From: JAWRCU01 sp033542235 | Lineage (GTDB): Bacteria > Pseudomonadota > Alphaproteobacteria > Rhizobiales > Rhizobiaceae | Length of the DNA: 64,000 nucleotides | Reading direction: 5' to 3' | Assembly (NCBI RefSeq): GCF_033542235.1 | Contig: NZ_JAWRCU010000001.1 | Span: 496,001-560,000 of the forward strand | Part shown: positions 34,779 through 44,087 of the stretch, piece by piece | How the letters are laid out: each line of letters begins with the position of its first letter | How positions within the stretch are numbered: position 1 is the stretch's first letter | The notes under the pieces: generated by a model | Databases searched by the model: none | Seen by the model: the letters and a program-made list of their open reading frames with translations, nothing else | What the model was told of the DNA's origin: nothing | Program-made: the position numbers and the translations under genes

Positions 34779-36414
34779 GCGCAGCCACTCTCTGTGTCGT
34801 GGGGCTTTCCTGCAGCGACTTGCCGGGAATGGCGTCCACCAGCTTGCGGGTATAGGGATGCCGCGGCGACCCGAAGAGGGTGGCCGTCTTGCCCGCTTCC
34901 ACCACGACCCCCTTCTCAAGCACGACCACGCGATCGCACAGTTCCGACACCACGCCCAGATCGTGCGAAATGAACAGGAGCGACAGCTTCCTTCGCTGAC
35001 GCAAGGTTTGGAGCAGGCGAATGATCTTCACCTGAGTTGTGATATCCAGCGCCGAGACCGGCTCATCGGCCACAACCAGCGAAGGCTCCAGCGCTATGGC
35101 GCGCGCGATGGCGACGCGCTGCCGCTGGCCACCGGAAAGCTGCGCTGGAAACCGGTCGAGGAGGTCTTCGCCGAGTTCCACATCGCGTGTCAGTTCCTGC
35201 ACGCGCCGGCGTATCGTGACCGCATCGAGTTCGGTGCCGACGATGAAAGGCTCGGCCAGAATGGAGCGGACGCGTCGCCGCGGGTTGAGGCTTGCATAGG
35301 GGTCTTGGAAGACGACCTGTATCTCCGAGCGCAGTTGCCGGTCGATGCCGATCCCACCCGGCCCGGGACGCGAATACACGCGCTCACGCATCGACAGCTT
35401 GCCCTCGTCCGGCTGGTCGAGGCCCGCCACGAGGCGGCCGATCGTCGACTTGCCCGATCCGGACTCGCCCACCAGCCCGACGATCTCGTTCTCGCCGATC
35501 TCGAACGAGACATCTTGAAGCACGGGTCGGATCAGGCCACCGCCCAGAGGAGAGCGGCCTGCGAAGGAACGCCAGACGCCCGAAATCGAAAGCAGGTTCG
35601 GCTTCGGCGCGGCCGGCGGCAGCGGTTCTGGTGCGCGGGCAGCCAAACCTCCGAGCCGTGCGGCGCCCAACAGTTCTTTCGTATAGGCCTGCTTCGGCGC
35701 GTGGTAGATGACGCGCGCCGGAGCCTGTTCCACCACGTGGCCGGAACGCATCACCAGAACGTCGTCGGCAATGTCCGACACCACCGCGAGGTCGTGGCTG
35801 ACGAAGATCATGCCCGCGCCGTGATCCTGCTGAATGCGCTTCAGCAGATCGAGGATCGAGGCCTGGACCGTCACGTCCAGAGCGGTCGTCGGCTCGTCGG
35901 CGATGATAAGGCCGGGATTGAGCGCAATGGCCGCCGCGATCATAACGCGCTGGCGCATGCCGCCCGAGAACTGTCGCGGATAGTCGTTGATGCGGGCGGC
36001 TGGATTTTGGATGCCGACATCGGCCAGAAGGCCGAGCACGCGCTCACGCAATTCCTGGCGCCCTACCCTGTGATGCGCGGTGATTGCTTCGCCGATCTGA
36101 GCGCCGATCGTCTTCAGCGGATGGAGGTTGCTAAGCGGATCCTGGAAGATGAACCCGATGTCGGCGCCGCGCCGCTTGCGTAGGCTTCGGACGGGGAGCC
36201 CAAGCAACTGCTCGCCCTTGTGCAGGACGCTGCCGCTGACGGTCGCCGTCGGCGCGAGGAGTCCGGTCGCGCCGAGCAGCGAGGCACTCTTGCCGGACCC
36301 CGACTCCCCCACGATGGCTAGCGTCTTGCCAGGCTCGACCGCGAAGGAGACGCCCTGGACGACCTCTGACGTGCCGAACGCGACGTGCAGGTCGGCAACG
36401 GAAAAGATGGCCAC
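34771..36414 (-). CDS. ABC transporter ATPase, DppD-DppF fusion
   Basis: 547 residues with two complete ATPase domains. Domain 1: Walker A IVGESGSGKSASLLGATG (about 34-51), signature RQFSGGMRQRVMIAAAIA, Walker B LIIADEPTTALD. Domain 2: Walker A LVGESGSGKSTIGRLVAG, signature AQLSGGQRQRVAIARAIA, Walker B LVVADEPVSALD. It energises the DppBC-like importer. GTG start at 36414 with AAGGAGG five bases upstream. The fused arrangement is frequent in rhizobial peptide/opine-type transporters. Confidence 0.92.
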   Translation of the reverse strand: MAIFSVADLHVAFGTSEVVQGVSFAVEPGKTLAIVGESGSGKSASLLGATGLLAPTATVSGSVLHKGEQLLGLPVRSLRKRRGADIGFIFQDPLSNLHPLKTIGAQIGEAITAHHRVGRQELRERVLGLLADVGIQNPAARINDYPRQFSGGMRQRVMIAAAIALNPGLIIADEPTTALDVTVQASILDLLKRIQQDHGAGMIFVSHDLAVVSDIADDVLVMRSGHVVEQAPARVIYHAPKQAYTKELLGAARLGGLAARAPEPLPPAAPKPNLLSISGVWRSFAGRSPLGGGLIRPVLQDVSFEIGENEIVGLVGESGSGKSTIGRLVAGLDQPDEGKLSMRERVYSRPGPGGIGIDRQLRSEIQVVFQDPYASLNPRRRVRSILAEPFIVGTELDAVTIRRRVQELTRDVELGEDLLDRFPAQLSGGQRQRVAIARAIALEPSLVVADEPVSALDITTQVKIIRLLQTLRQRRKLSLLFISHDLGVVSELCDRVVVLEKGVVVEAGKTATLFGSPRHPYTRKLVDAIPGKSLQESPTTQRVAAHG

Positions 36415-36439
36415 GCGCGCCTCCTTACAGGTACGCCAG

Positions 36440-38188
36440 TTACTGCTTGAGCGCGATGTTGGTGATGTCGGCGTTGACCGCCAGCGACGACCAGACCCAG
36501 TTCGCCAGGCGATCGGAAGTGATCACAACCTTGCGCTTCTCGAACAGCGGTATCCATGGCAGGTCGGTCGAGACAAGCTGGTCGGCCTTCGTCCAGATCG
36601 GGCCGGGATCGTCCGAGGGATAAGCCTCTGCCGCGAGCTTGTTGAGTTCAAGATTGCTGTAGCAGATCGCGTGAACGTTGCCGGTTCCGCAGGGTGCTGC
36701 ATCCGAATTCAGCCAGCCACCGAGCAGCATGCGCGTGCTCGGTCCCTGCCAGTCGGGCGAGAAGCTGCCGCCAAGGTTCAAATCCCATCGGGCCTTCGGA
36801 TCCTGGATGTTCGAATACCACTGCGTCAGCGGGATCGGAATCAGGTTCAGGGTGATGCCGGCCGCCTCGAGATCCTCCTTCAGCGTAATCGCTATCGCCT
36901 CGTACTGGGCGTTGGCGCGATAGATCGCGTCGAAGGCTATGCCGTCAGGATAGCCGGCCTCCGCAAGCAGTTCCTTGGCCTTGGCGGGATCGCCTTTGTT
37001 GCCTTCGCTCGGATAGGGATCGAACGGCTCGTAGCCAAGGATTGTCGAGGTGATGATCTGGGTGAGCGGCACGGCGCCGATCGAGCCTGCCTGCGTCTGG
37101 ACCAGATGCTCGCGGTTCACCGCATAGGCGAGCGCCTGACGAACCTTGGGATTGCGCAGAGCCTCCGCGCCCTTGCTCTTCACCTCCGGCCGCTGGTTGA
37201 AGGTGATGAAGTTGGCTGAGCCGCTGTTCGTCACATGGAGGTTCGGGCTTTTTTGGGAGAGGAAGCGCTGGATTGTCGGGACCGGCGGGATGTCGAGATA
37301 GAGAGACAGATCGGCCTCTCCGGTGATGATCTTCTGGACGATGCTGTCCTCGCTGTTGGCGGTGAAGTCGATGACGATTTCGTCGACATAGGCCTTGCGG
37401 GCCTGATCGGATTCGGCCTTGAAGTTTTTGGCCTTATTCAGGACCAGCTTTTGACCCTGCTCGTAGCTGTCGACGTAATAAGGTCCGCTCGACGGAAGGT
37501 TCTTGCGGGAGTCCAAAGAGTCCGGGAAATATTTCGACGCAATCTCGGGCGCCACGGGCGAGACGAAATTCATCGAGAGAATGTTCAGGAAGTCGTAGTT
37601 CTTGGTGTCCGACTTGATGACCAGCGTGTAGTCGTCCGGAGCCGAAATCCCGGCGATCTCGTGCGTGTCGGTGAAGGCCTTAGTGGCCGCGAGGTCTCCC
37701 GTAGGGACCTTTGCGAACTCCTTGCAATAGTCGACGAAACCGGAAATCACGAGGTTGAAGTAGTTGATGGCGGCGACCTGCTTGTTGGGGTCGCAGAAAC
37801 GCTTCACGCCGTAGACGAAGTCGCTCGCCACGATCGGACGCTCGGTGCTGCCGGAAAAGAAGACGTCATCCCTCAGGTGGAATGTGTAGGTCTTGCCGTC
37901 GTCGCTGATATCCCAGGACTTCGCCAGATCGGGTACAAGCGTGGTGTCTTCCTTCAGGCCGGCGGGCGAACCAGGATAGGTGACCAACTGGCGTGTGGTC
38001 GCGCGCAGGATCTCCCAGGAATCGATGCTGTAGCCGGTGAGCGGGTCGAAGGCGTCGAGGTCCGACTGCAGCGAGGCTATGCGCAGCGTGCCGCCGAATT
38101 TGAGCTGTTCTTCCGCCTGAACCGCACCAGAAGCTGACAGCATAAGAACGCTGGCGGCGACGCCACTGATTAGCTTACTTACAGTCAT
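36440..38188 (-). CDS. ABC transporter substrate-binding protein, family 5 (DppA-like)
   Basis: 582 residues with signal peptide (LMLSASGAVQA), then the SBP_bac_5 fold: TTLVPDLAKSWDISDDGKTY, TFHLRDDVFFSGSTERPIVA, LPSSGPYYVDSYEQGQKLVL and SFSPDWQGPSTRML. It captures the substrate of the DppBCDF-like transporter in the periplasm. First gene of its operon; an A+T-rich promoter region precedes it. Substrate probably an organosulfur compound, judging from the neighbours. Confidence 0.88.
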   Translation of the reverse strand: MTVSKLISGVAASVLMLSASGAVQAEEQLKFGGTLRIASLQSDLDAFDPLTGYSIDSWEILRATTRQLVTYPGSPAGLKEDTTLVPDLAKSWDISDDGKTYTFHLRDDVFFSGSTERPIVASDFVYGVKRFCDPNKQVAAINYFNLVISGFVDYCKEFAKVPTGDLAATKAFTDTHEIAGISAPDDYTLVIKSDTKNYDFLNILSMNFVSPVAPEIASKYFPDSLDSRKNLPSSGPYYVDSYEQGQKLVLNKAKNFKAESDQARKAYVDEIVIDFTANSEDSIVQKIITGEADLSLYLDIPPVPTIQRFLSQKSPNLHVTNSGSANFITFNQRPEVKSKGAEALRNPKVRQALAYAVNREHLVQTQAGSIGAVPLTQIITSTILGYEPFDPYPSEGNKGDPAKAKELLAEAGYPDGIAFDAIYRANAQYEAIAITLKEDLEAAGITLNLIPIPLTQWYSNIQDPKARWDLNLGGSFSPDWQGPSTRMLLGGWLNSDAAPCGTGNVHAICYSNLELNKLAAEAYPSDDPGPIWTKADQLVSTDLPWIPLFEKRKVVITSDRLANWVWSSLAVNADITNIALKQ

Positions 38189-38311
38189 ATTTGAACCACA
38201 AATGATACAATCTTATATTAATAGGCTATACAAGACCATTTGTGTTGTTGAGATAAAATAAACTATTTTATGTAATCCGAGTCAAACTTGATTTTATATT
38301 ATGTAGTGACG
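38189..38311 (-). promoter_or_regulatory. A+T-rich promoter region of the DppA-like operon
   Basis: 123 bp of strikingly A+T-rich sequence in a G+C-rich setting. On the minus strand it contains TTGACT followed about 17-18 bases later by TTTATT, and further down TATAAG, either of which could serve as promoter elements. No operator identified. Confidence 0.45.
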
Positions 38312-39532
38312 TCAAAAGATTGTTCCTGAATATGGATTAGTCGGTACAGCGAACAAAGCATCAAGCATCTCGACCTCCTCTCTTTCAAATGTCCCGAGCC
38401 TTCCGGAATGGGCGAGTTGCCACCACTTCACACCGCCAAGATAAGCTGCGGACACAGTGGCGATGTCTGCCGTCACGGCGGCCGAGAGATTGGTGCGCTC
38501 CGCGCCATCACGTGAAATCCTGAGGCGGGTCGTGTTGGCGGGCAGGATAGGATCGGCAACCTCCAGCACGACGCTGTCCCGACCGGCATAGCTGCGCGAT
38601 GACAACGCCTTCTCGACGTCCAGCAACCGCAGCCACGTCTCGTCCCGGATAGCCGTCACGCGAACGCTGCGGAAATCCTCAAACAACCAGGGAAGCAGAT
38701 CGTCGGCGGGTCGGCTCGCGAAGAGAATGCGATGCGGCAGGTCAATGGCAAGGAGATGCGCAACCAGCGCGACATAGGCGGCCGGATCGTGAGCGACGAT
38801 ATCGTCGACCACGACGGTGCGTTCCGAACTGAGGAACCAGTGCTCGGAGCTAGACGGATGGTATCGCACGAAGCCGGTCTCCGCCCCCTCCGGGCCGACA
38901 ACGGCCACGTAGGCCGGCACACCGCTTTTGTCCTGTCGCGTTTTCTGCATGTCCCACCAGTAGCGGGACCTGAAGATCACACCGGCCCGCGGAGCGGGCT
39001 GGCTTGCGTAGATGCGTGCCTGGGCGGGCCAAGAACTGTCGATGTCGATCAGGCGAACTCGATCGCTGGACGCGATGCTCTTTCTCAGGCGCGCGCGCTC
39101 GGCATCGACCTCGAAACTGACCGAAGTGTTTGCGATCGCGTAGCCGAAGTTGCCATAGATCCGTGCATCCGAGGCCCTGAGCGTGGCCACCGCCTCGCCC
39201 TGTTCGCGAGCCGCAGCCAGTTGCGCGTTGAACAGTGCTGTTGCGATGCCGCGCCGCGTATGCGTGGGCAACACGCCGACATGGGTGACGGCGGCCTGCG
39301 GCACCCAAGCTCCGCCCGGCACTGCAATACGTCCCGAGTAGGAATCGGTGGTTCCGACGAGCGCACCATCCTCGAAGGCGCCGTAGGTCCGATCGGGTTC
39401 AAACAGGCCTTCCAGGAGAGCGTCGTCAATCGGTCCGAGAGGCGGCAGACCAACCATTGCCGTGCGAAACGTACGCGCGGCCTGGGCCAGGTCGGCCTTA
39501 TCCGTCAACAGGCGAACATCGATATCCGGCAT
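38312..39532 (-). CDS. GNAT acetyltransferase, Eis-like
   Basis: 406 residues. N-terminal GNAT domain with acetyl-CoA motif VTHVGVLPTHTRRGIATALF near residue 83, a second degenerate GNAT-like domain (residues about 150-290), and a C-terminal sterol-carrier-like domain ending NPYSGTIF, with the carboxy-terminal carboxylate that Eis enzymes use in catalysis. It acetylates amines of unknown identity. GGAGAAAGA precedes ATG at 39532. It lies between SsuD-like and transporter genes, so it may detoxify or trap a transported compound. Confidence 0.85.
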   Translation of the reverse strand: MPDIDVRLLTDKADLAQAARTFRTAMVGLPPLGPIDDALLEGLFEPDRTYGAFEDGALVGTTDSYSGRIAVPGGAWVPQAAVTHVGVLPTHTRRGIATALFNAQLAAAREQGEAVATLRASDARIYGNFGYAIANTSVSFEVDAERARLRKSIASSDRVRLIDIDSSWPAQARIYASQPAPRAGVIFRSRYWWDMQKTRQDKSGVPAYVAVVGPEGAETGFVRYHPSSSEHWFLSSERTVVVDDIVAHDPAAYVALVAHLLAIDLPHRILFASRPADDLLPWLFEDFRSVRVTAIRDETWLRLLDVEKALSSRSYAGRDSVVLEVADPILPANTTRLRISRDGAERTNLSAAVTADIATVSAAYLGGVKWWQLAHSGRLGTFEREEVEMLDALFAVPTNPYSGTIF

Positions 39533-39584
39533 TCTTTCTCCGTCTTGCTCAATTGATGCCACCCCGGCGGCGCCTGAGCATTGC

Positions 39585-40730
39585 CTAGGTCGCGAGGAGC
39601 CCTCTCGATCGCAGGATGGCGAAGGCTCCTTCGCCGAAATGATAGGCTTCCTCGACATGCGGCTGGCCCGAAAGAATGAAGTGGTCGAAGCCAATCGCGT
39701 GATATTCCTCGATCAGCGCCGCGACCTGCTCATGGCTGCCCACGATCGCCGTTCCGGCGCCGCCGCGCACCAGACCGTAGCCGGCCCAAAGATGGGGCGA
39801 GACTTCGAGATCGCGCACGCGAGGCGCCGTGAGCGCCGCGATTTCTCCGCCGCCATGCAAGGCGTTCATTCGGTGCTGCCCGTGCGATTCCGTGCGAGCG
39901 AGGATGGCCTGGGCGTTGGCGATCCGCTCCGGCGTGAGCTTTTCGAGCAGCCGCTCGGCTTCCCTCCAGGCTTCGGCTTCGCTGTCGCGGCTGATGACGT
40001 GAAGGCGGATGCCGAAGCTGAGATTGCGGCCATGCGCGGCAGCGAGTTCCCGTACATGCGCGACCCGTCCGGCCTCGGCGGCCGGGCTTTCGCCCCAGAC
40101 AAGGTAAGTATCGACATGGCGGGCGGCGACTTCCTGGGCCGCGGAACTTGCGCCGCCGAAAAAAATCTGGGGCAGCGGCCATTTGCCGATATCGATCTGC
40201 GCGCCCTCGATATGGTAGTGCTTGCCTTCGAAGTCGAAGCGCTTCTCCGACTTGGTCGGCGAGACCACACCGCGCAGGATCTCCAGAAACTCTCCCGTGC
40301 GCTCATAGCGCTGGTCGTGGCCCAGATGATCGCCAAAGCGCCTCTGCTCAAGCGGATCGCCGCCGGTGACCACGTTGAGGAGGAGTCGTCCGCCCGATAT
40401 GCGCTGGAAGGTGGCCGCCTGATGGGCCACCAGCGTCGGCGAGATCAGTCCCGGACGAAAGGCGACGAGGAACTTCAACCGCTTCGTCACCTGTGAGAGC
40501 GCCGCCGTAGTGATCCATGCGTCTTCGCACCAAGTACCGGTCGGCGTCAGCACAGCCTCGAACCCGAGCGTTTCGGCGGTCTTGGCGATCAATTCCAGAT
40601 AGTCGAGGTTGGCTTCCCGGAATGCCGATCGTGACGGGCCGCCAGCGAGGTGGGAATCGTCCCCCGAGCCGACGATCTCGCGGCTGTCGCCGTTGGTCGG
40701 CAGGTACCAATGTAGGTGGATACCGCTCAT
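39585..40730 (-). CDS. ssuD: FMNH2-dependent alkanesulfonate monooxygenase (SsuD-like)
   Basis: 381 residues of the SsuD group: HWYLPTNGDSREIVG at the N-terminus, EAVLTPTGTWCEDAWITTAA near residue 58, FLVAFRPGLISPTLVAHQAA, GGRLLLNVVTGGDPLEQRRF and DTYLVWGESPAA. Such enzymes release sulfite from alkanesulfonates using reduced FMN from SsuE, here encoded just upstream. Some relatives act on methanesulfonate or other sulfonates. No clear ribosome site before ATG at 40730. Confidence 0.9.
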   Translation of the reverse strand: MSGIHLHWYLPTNGDSREIVGSGDDSHLAGGPSRSAFREANLDYLELIAKTAETLGFEAVLTPTGTWCEDAWITTAALSQVTKRLKFLVAFRPGLISPTLVAHQAATFQRISGGRLLLNVVTGGDPLEQRRFGDHLGHDQRYERTGEFLEILRGVVSPTKSEKRFDFEGKHYHIEGAQIDIGKWPLPQIFFGGASSAAQEVAARHVDTYLVWGESPAAEAGRVAHVRELAAAHGRNLSFGIRLHVISRDSEAEAWREAERLLEKLTPERIANAQAILARTESHGQHRMNALHGGGEIAALTAPRVRDLEVSPHLWAGYGLVRGGAGTAIVGSHEQVAALIEEYHAIGFDHFILSGQPHVEEAYHFGEGAFAILRSRGLLAT

Positions 40731-40756
40731 CCTGCAGACTAGCCCCAGCCGGCCAG

Positions 40757-41317
40757 CTATTGCGCCACCGCGCGCGCCTGCGCGCGACGCGAGACAGCCG
40801 CTTCAACATCGTCCAACGCCAATTCGACGCGCGCCTTGATGGTGTCCGATACCAGGATGCCATCTACAAAATCCCTGTCGGATGCGTAGACCGCCGTTGG
40901 CAGCGACAGGGCTTCAAAGAAACTGAACAGTGGCCGCAGCTGATGCTCGACGATGAGGGCATGCCGATCGCCCCCGCCAGTGGCCAGGAGCACGACTGGC
41001 TTGCCGCGGAGCGCAGTCGGGTCGACGAGGTCGAAAAAATGCTTGAACAGGCCCGTGTAGCTGCCCTTGTAGGTGGGCGAGCCGACAACGAGGATGTCAG
41101 CTCCGACAACACGATCGAGCACGTCTTTGGCCTGCGCGTCCAACTCGCGCGACCACTTGGCATTTGCAAGGCTGGGGCCGACATCAAGAATGTCGTGGGT
41201 GCTCGCTGCCAATCCGTGCCTGCGGGCTATCTCCTTCACAATCTGATCGACGAAGCCGCGCGTCTTTGACGGTCGTGTGAAGTTGCCGGAGAAGCCGACG
41301 ACGGTCGGGTTGGCCAT
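40757..41317 (-). CDS. NAD(P)H-dependent FMN reductase (SsuE/MsuE-like)
   Basis: 186-residue flavodoxin-fold reductase: VVGFSGNFTRPSKTRGFVDQ binds the FMN phosphate, VVGSPTYKGSYTGLFKHFFD near residue 77 and LLATGGGDRHALIVEHQLRP near 108 are the family's conserved elements. It supplies FMNH2 to the SsuD-like and possibly the NtaA-, SfnB- and LLM-type oxygenases of this region. Start ATG at 41317. First gene of the ssuED-GNAT transcript. Confidence 0.92.
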   Translation of the reverse strand: MANPTVVGFSGNFTRPSKTRGFVDQIVKEIARRHGLAASTHDILDVGPSLANAKWSRELDAQAKDVLDRVVGADILVVGSPTYKGSYTGLFKHFFDLVDPTALRGKPVVLLATGGGDRHALIVEHQLRPLFSFFEALSLPTAVYASDRDFVDGILVSDTIKARVELALDDVEAAVSRRAQARAVAQ

Positions 41318-41487
41318 GGCTGGAGCCCTCTTACTTAAATCGGGCTGCCGGCCCGCTGCTATTCTCCACAATTTTTATAGACACAATGGATAAAGAGAAG
41401 AGATGGACGAACTCTTGAGGGCGCGAGGGCGAGATAATTTTTTCGCGCCACAGCTGCGTAAGGCAGTGAGCGCAATGGTTTGATGTC

Positions 41488-41768
41488 CTAAGTTGTCAGT
41501 GGGAGAACAAGCTCGACCACGAGCGTAGGCTGGGCTAGCGCGTCAATCGGTCCGCCGATTCCGCGCACTGCCTTCAGATGTCCGGTATGGCTTTGATCTC
41601 GAAGAACGTACCGCGGGTGAGCGCGCCGACTGCATACAGCCTGTCCGACGCGATACCCTCCGCATTGATGACCGGGCAGTCTTCGGCTAGGTCGAGGCCC
41701 AGCCTGCGATGCATCCGGCCGCGCCATTCCGCGAACGGTGCCGCCAATATGTCGTGACACGAAGCCAT
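41488..41768 (-). pseudogene. C-terminal remnant of FAD/NAD(P)-binding oxidoreductase
   Basis: Encodes EDCPVINAEGIASDRLYAVG followed by ALTRGTFFEIKAIPDI, then TGA; the following frame continues family-like sequence out of frame. It matches the C-terminus of the oxidoreductase at about 54.5-55.9 kb (DRIYAVGPLTRGRFLEIEAI). The N-terminal FAD domain is absent. It is a decayed second copy lying downstream of an amino-acid transporter operon. Confidence 0.7.
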
Positions 41769-41804
41769 CTCGTTGCAGGAATCGCAACACCTTTGGAATT
41801 ATTG

Positions 41805-42887
41805 TCAGCGGCGGTCGGAGCGCTTGAGATAGCGTTCCAGCCACAGGCTGTAGCGCGACCCACCGAAGCAGAAGACAAAATAGATCGCGGCCGCGAACAC
41901 ATAGGCCTCGTTGTAGAAGCCAAGCCATTGCGGATCGGTTGCGGAGGCCCGCGCCGCGTTGAGCAGGTCGAAGATACCGATGACCGCGAGCAAGGAGGTC
42001 GCGAGCAGGAAGCCAATCGCGAGGTTGACCATGCCGGGTATGACGATGCGCAGCGCCTGCGGCAGCACGATGAGAAGCATGGTCCGCCAGTAGCCGAGGC
42101 CGAGCGCCGTGGCGGCCTCGTATTGCCCATCGTGGATCGCCTGCAGGCCGGCCCGCACCACTTCGGCGACATAGGCCGACCAGAAGAGCGTGATCATGAT
42201 CATGGCGCGGATATTCTTGTCGATGAGCTGTCCGCCGGGGATCGCCATCGGCAGGATCAGCATGGCGACGTAGAGGATGGCGACCATCGGCGTGCCGCGC
42301 ATCAGCTCGATGAAGGCGACGGCGACCCACCGCAGCCCGCCCATCTTCGATCGGCGCGCCAGCGCGAGCAGGATGGCGATCGGCGTGGCGAGGCCGAAGC
42401 ACACCGTCCACACGAACAGCGTGACCGGCAACCCGCCCCAGGCGTTCGTGGGCACGGTGGGCGGCGTCAGCGTGCCGGCCATCAGCAACCAGCTTGCGGC
42501 GATCACTACGGGCCACGCGACGAAAAGTTCGCGGCGCCAGAAGCGCGGCTGAGCCGTCACCACCAGCAGCATGACGAGCAGCACCATGACGAGCAGCGGC
42601 CGCCATTGCAGTTCGGGCGGGTAAAAGGCGAAGAGGATGAAGCGGAACTTCGCCGCGACGAAGCCCCAGCAGGCGCCCTCCCCCGCGGCGCAGTCCTGTG
42701 CCGTGCCGCTCCATGTCGCGTCGAGCACCGCCCAGCGGAAAAGCGGCGGCACGATCCAGAGCAACAGGGCGCTCGTGGCGATGGTGATCAGCGTGTTGCC
42801 GAGCGAGCCGAACAGGCCCTGGCGCATGGTCGCCAGCCGTGCCGAGGCGCGGCCTGGCAGGACGACGAGCGTGTCGGCGATGCTCAT
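41805..42887 (-). CDS. Polar amino acid ABC permease (AapM-like)
   Basis: 360 residues with about eight membrane segments and the His/Glu/Arg-opine permease signature LMRGTPMVAILYVAMLILP and EAATALGLGYWRTMLLIVLP. Large periplasmic insert (QDCAAGEGACWGF) as in AapM. Its ATG overlaps the stop of the AapQ-like gene (ATGA, 42884-42887). Forms the importer channel with that partner. Confidence 0.9.
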   Translation of the reverse strand: MSIADTLVVLPGRASARLATMRQGLFGSLGNTLITIATSALLLWIVPPLFRWAVLDATWSGTAQDCAAGEGACWGFVAAKFRFILFAFYPPELQWRPLLVMVLLVMLLVVTAQPRFWRRELFVAWPVVIAASWLLMAGTLTPPTVPTNAWGGLPVTLFVWTVCFGLATPIAILLALARRSKMGGLRWVAVAFIELMRGTPMVAILYVAMLILPMAIPGGQLIDKNIRAMIMITLFWSAYVAEVVRAGLQAIHDGQYEAATALGLGYWRTMLLIVLPQALRIVIPGMVNLAIGFLLATSLLAVIGIFDLLNAARASATDPQWLGFYNEAYVFAAAIYFVFCFGGSRYSLWLERYLKRSDRR

Positions 42888-44077
42888 CGGCGTTCTGTGC
42901 TCCTCAGCGCGACGCGGCGGTTGTAGACGTTCATCGAGGCCGACACCGACAGGTTGAGCGCGAGATAGATCGAGATCAGGATCACCAGCGCCTCGAAGGA
43001 CTGGCCGGTCGTGTTCGCCGTCGTGTTGATGATGCTGACGAGGTCGGGGTAGCCGATCGCCACCGCGAGGCTCGAATCCTTGGTCAGGTCGAGATAGGTC
43101 GAGGTGGTGAGCGGGGTGATGACGCGCAGCGCCTGCGGCAGCACGATGAGACGCATGATCTGGCCGCCATGCAGGCCGAGCGCGCGCGCCGCTTCCCACT
43201 GTCCGCGGTCTACCGACTGGATGCCGGCGCGCACGATCTCGGCGACGGCCGCAGAGAATTTCACCACCAGCCCGGTGAGCAATGCGGCGAATTCCGGCGT
43301 CAGGTTGTAGCCGCCGCGGATGTTGAAGCCGGAGAGCTTCGGCGTCTGGGAGCCGATGCGGACGCCGCTCGCCGCAAGCAACAATACCACCGCGATAAGA
43401 GCGCCGAGCGCCGCGAGCGCAAGCCAGCGTCCCTTGAGCCGGCCGCGGCGCCGCAGGATTACGAGCAGAGTGGCCAACGCCGCAAGAAGGGCGCCGGCCG
43501 CAACCACCGCGCTTGCCGGTCCGCCGAGCCACACGAGGCCGGGGACATAGACGCCACGATTGGTCAGGTAAAAGGCGTCGAATGCGGAAATCGCCTGGCG
43601 AGGCGCGGGAAACGACTTCGCCAGCGCAATCCAGAAGAAGAGCTGGAGCAGCAACGGCGTGTTGCGCACGATCTCGACATACCAGCGCACGAGACCGACG
43701 AGCAGCAGGTTACCAGACAGGCCGGCGACACCGAGGATGACTCCAAGCATGGTCGCCAGCACGCAGCCCAGCACCGCGACCTTCACTGTGTTGAGGAGGC
43801 CGACGAGAATGGCCCGCGCATAGGGATCGCCCGCCTGGAAGGCGATCGACTTCTCGCCGATCTCGAAATTGGCCGGCCGTCCGAGGAAGTCGAAGCCGGG
43901 CGTCACGCCGATGCGGTTCATCGTGGCGAACATGTTGTCGGCTAGCAGCCACGCCACGACGATCAGGCCGGCGATCGCAACCGCCTGGAGCGTTGGGTGG
44001 GGTCCCCACCACGCTGCCAGCCGCGAAAAAGTGCCGGGCCTGTGGCGGCCCGGCACGATGTCTCGCGCAAGCGACAT
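42884..44077 (-). CDS. Polar amino acid ABC permease (AapQ-like)
   Basis: 397 residues, hydrophobic, with YVEIVRNTPLLLQLFFWIAL near residue 130 and the EAA loop EAARALGLHGGQIMRLIVLP near 300. The long middle region (ARRRRGRLKGRWLALAALG type) is typical for AapQ. It pairs with the AapM-like subunit. It follows the binding-protein gene by 10 bp. The ATPase subunit (AapP) expected after AapM is missing; a pseudogene lies there instead. Confidence 0.9.
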   Translation of the reverse strand: MSLARDIVPGRHRPGTFSRLAAWWGPHPTLQAVAIAGLIVVAWLLADNMFATMNRIGVTPGFDFLGRPANFEIGEKSIAFQAGDPYARAILVGLLNTVKVAVLGCVLATMLGVILGVAGLSGNLLLVGLVRWYVEIVRNTPLLLQLFFWIALAKSFPAPRQAISAFDAFYLTNRGVYVPGLVWLGGPASAVVAAGALLAALATLLVILRRRGRLKGRWLALAALGALIAVVLLLAASGVRIGSQTPKLSGFNIRGGYNLTPEFAALLTGLVVKFSAAVAEIVRAGIQSVDRGQWEAARALGLHGGQIMRLIVLPQALRVITPLTTSTYLDLTKDSSLAVAIGYPDLVSIINTTANTTGQSFEALVILISIYLALNLSVSASMNVYNRRVALRSTERR

Positions 44078-44087
44078 TCGCCGCCGC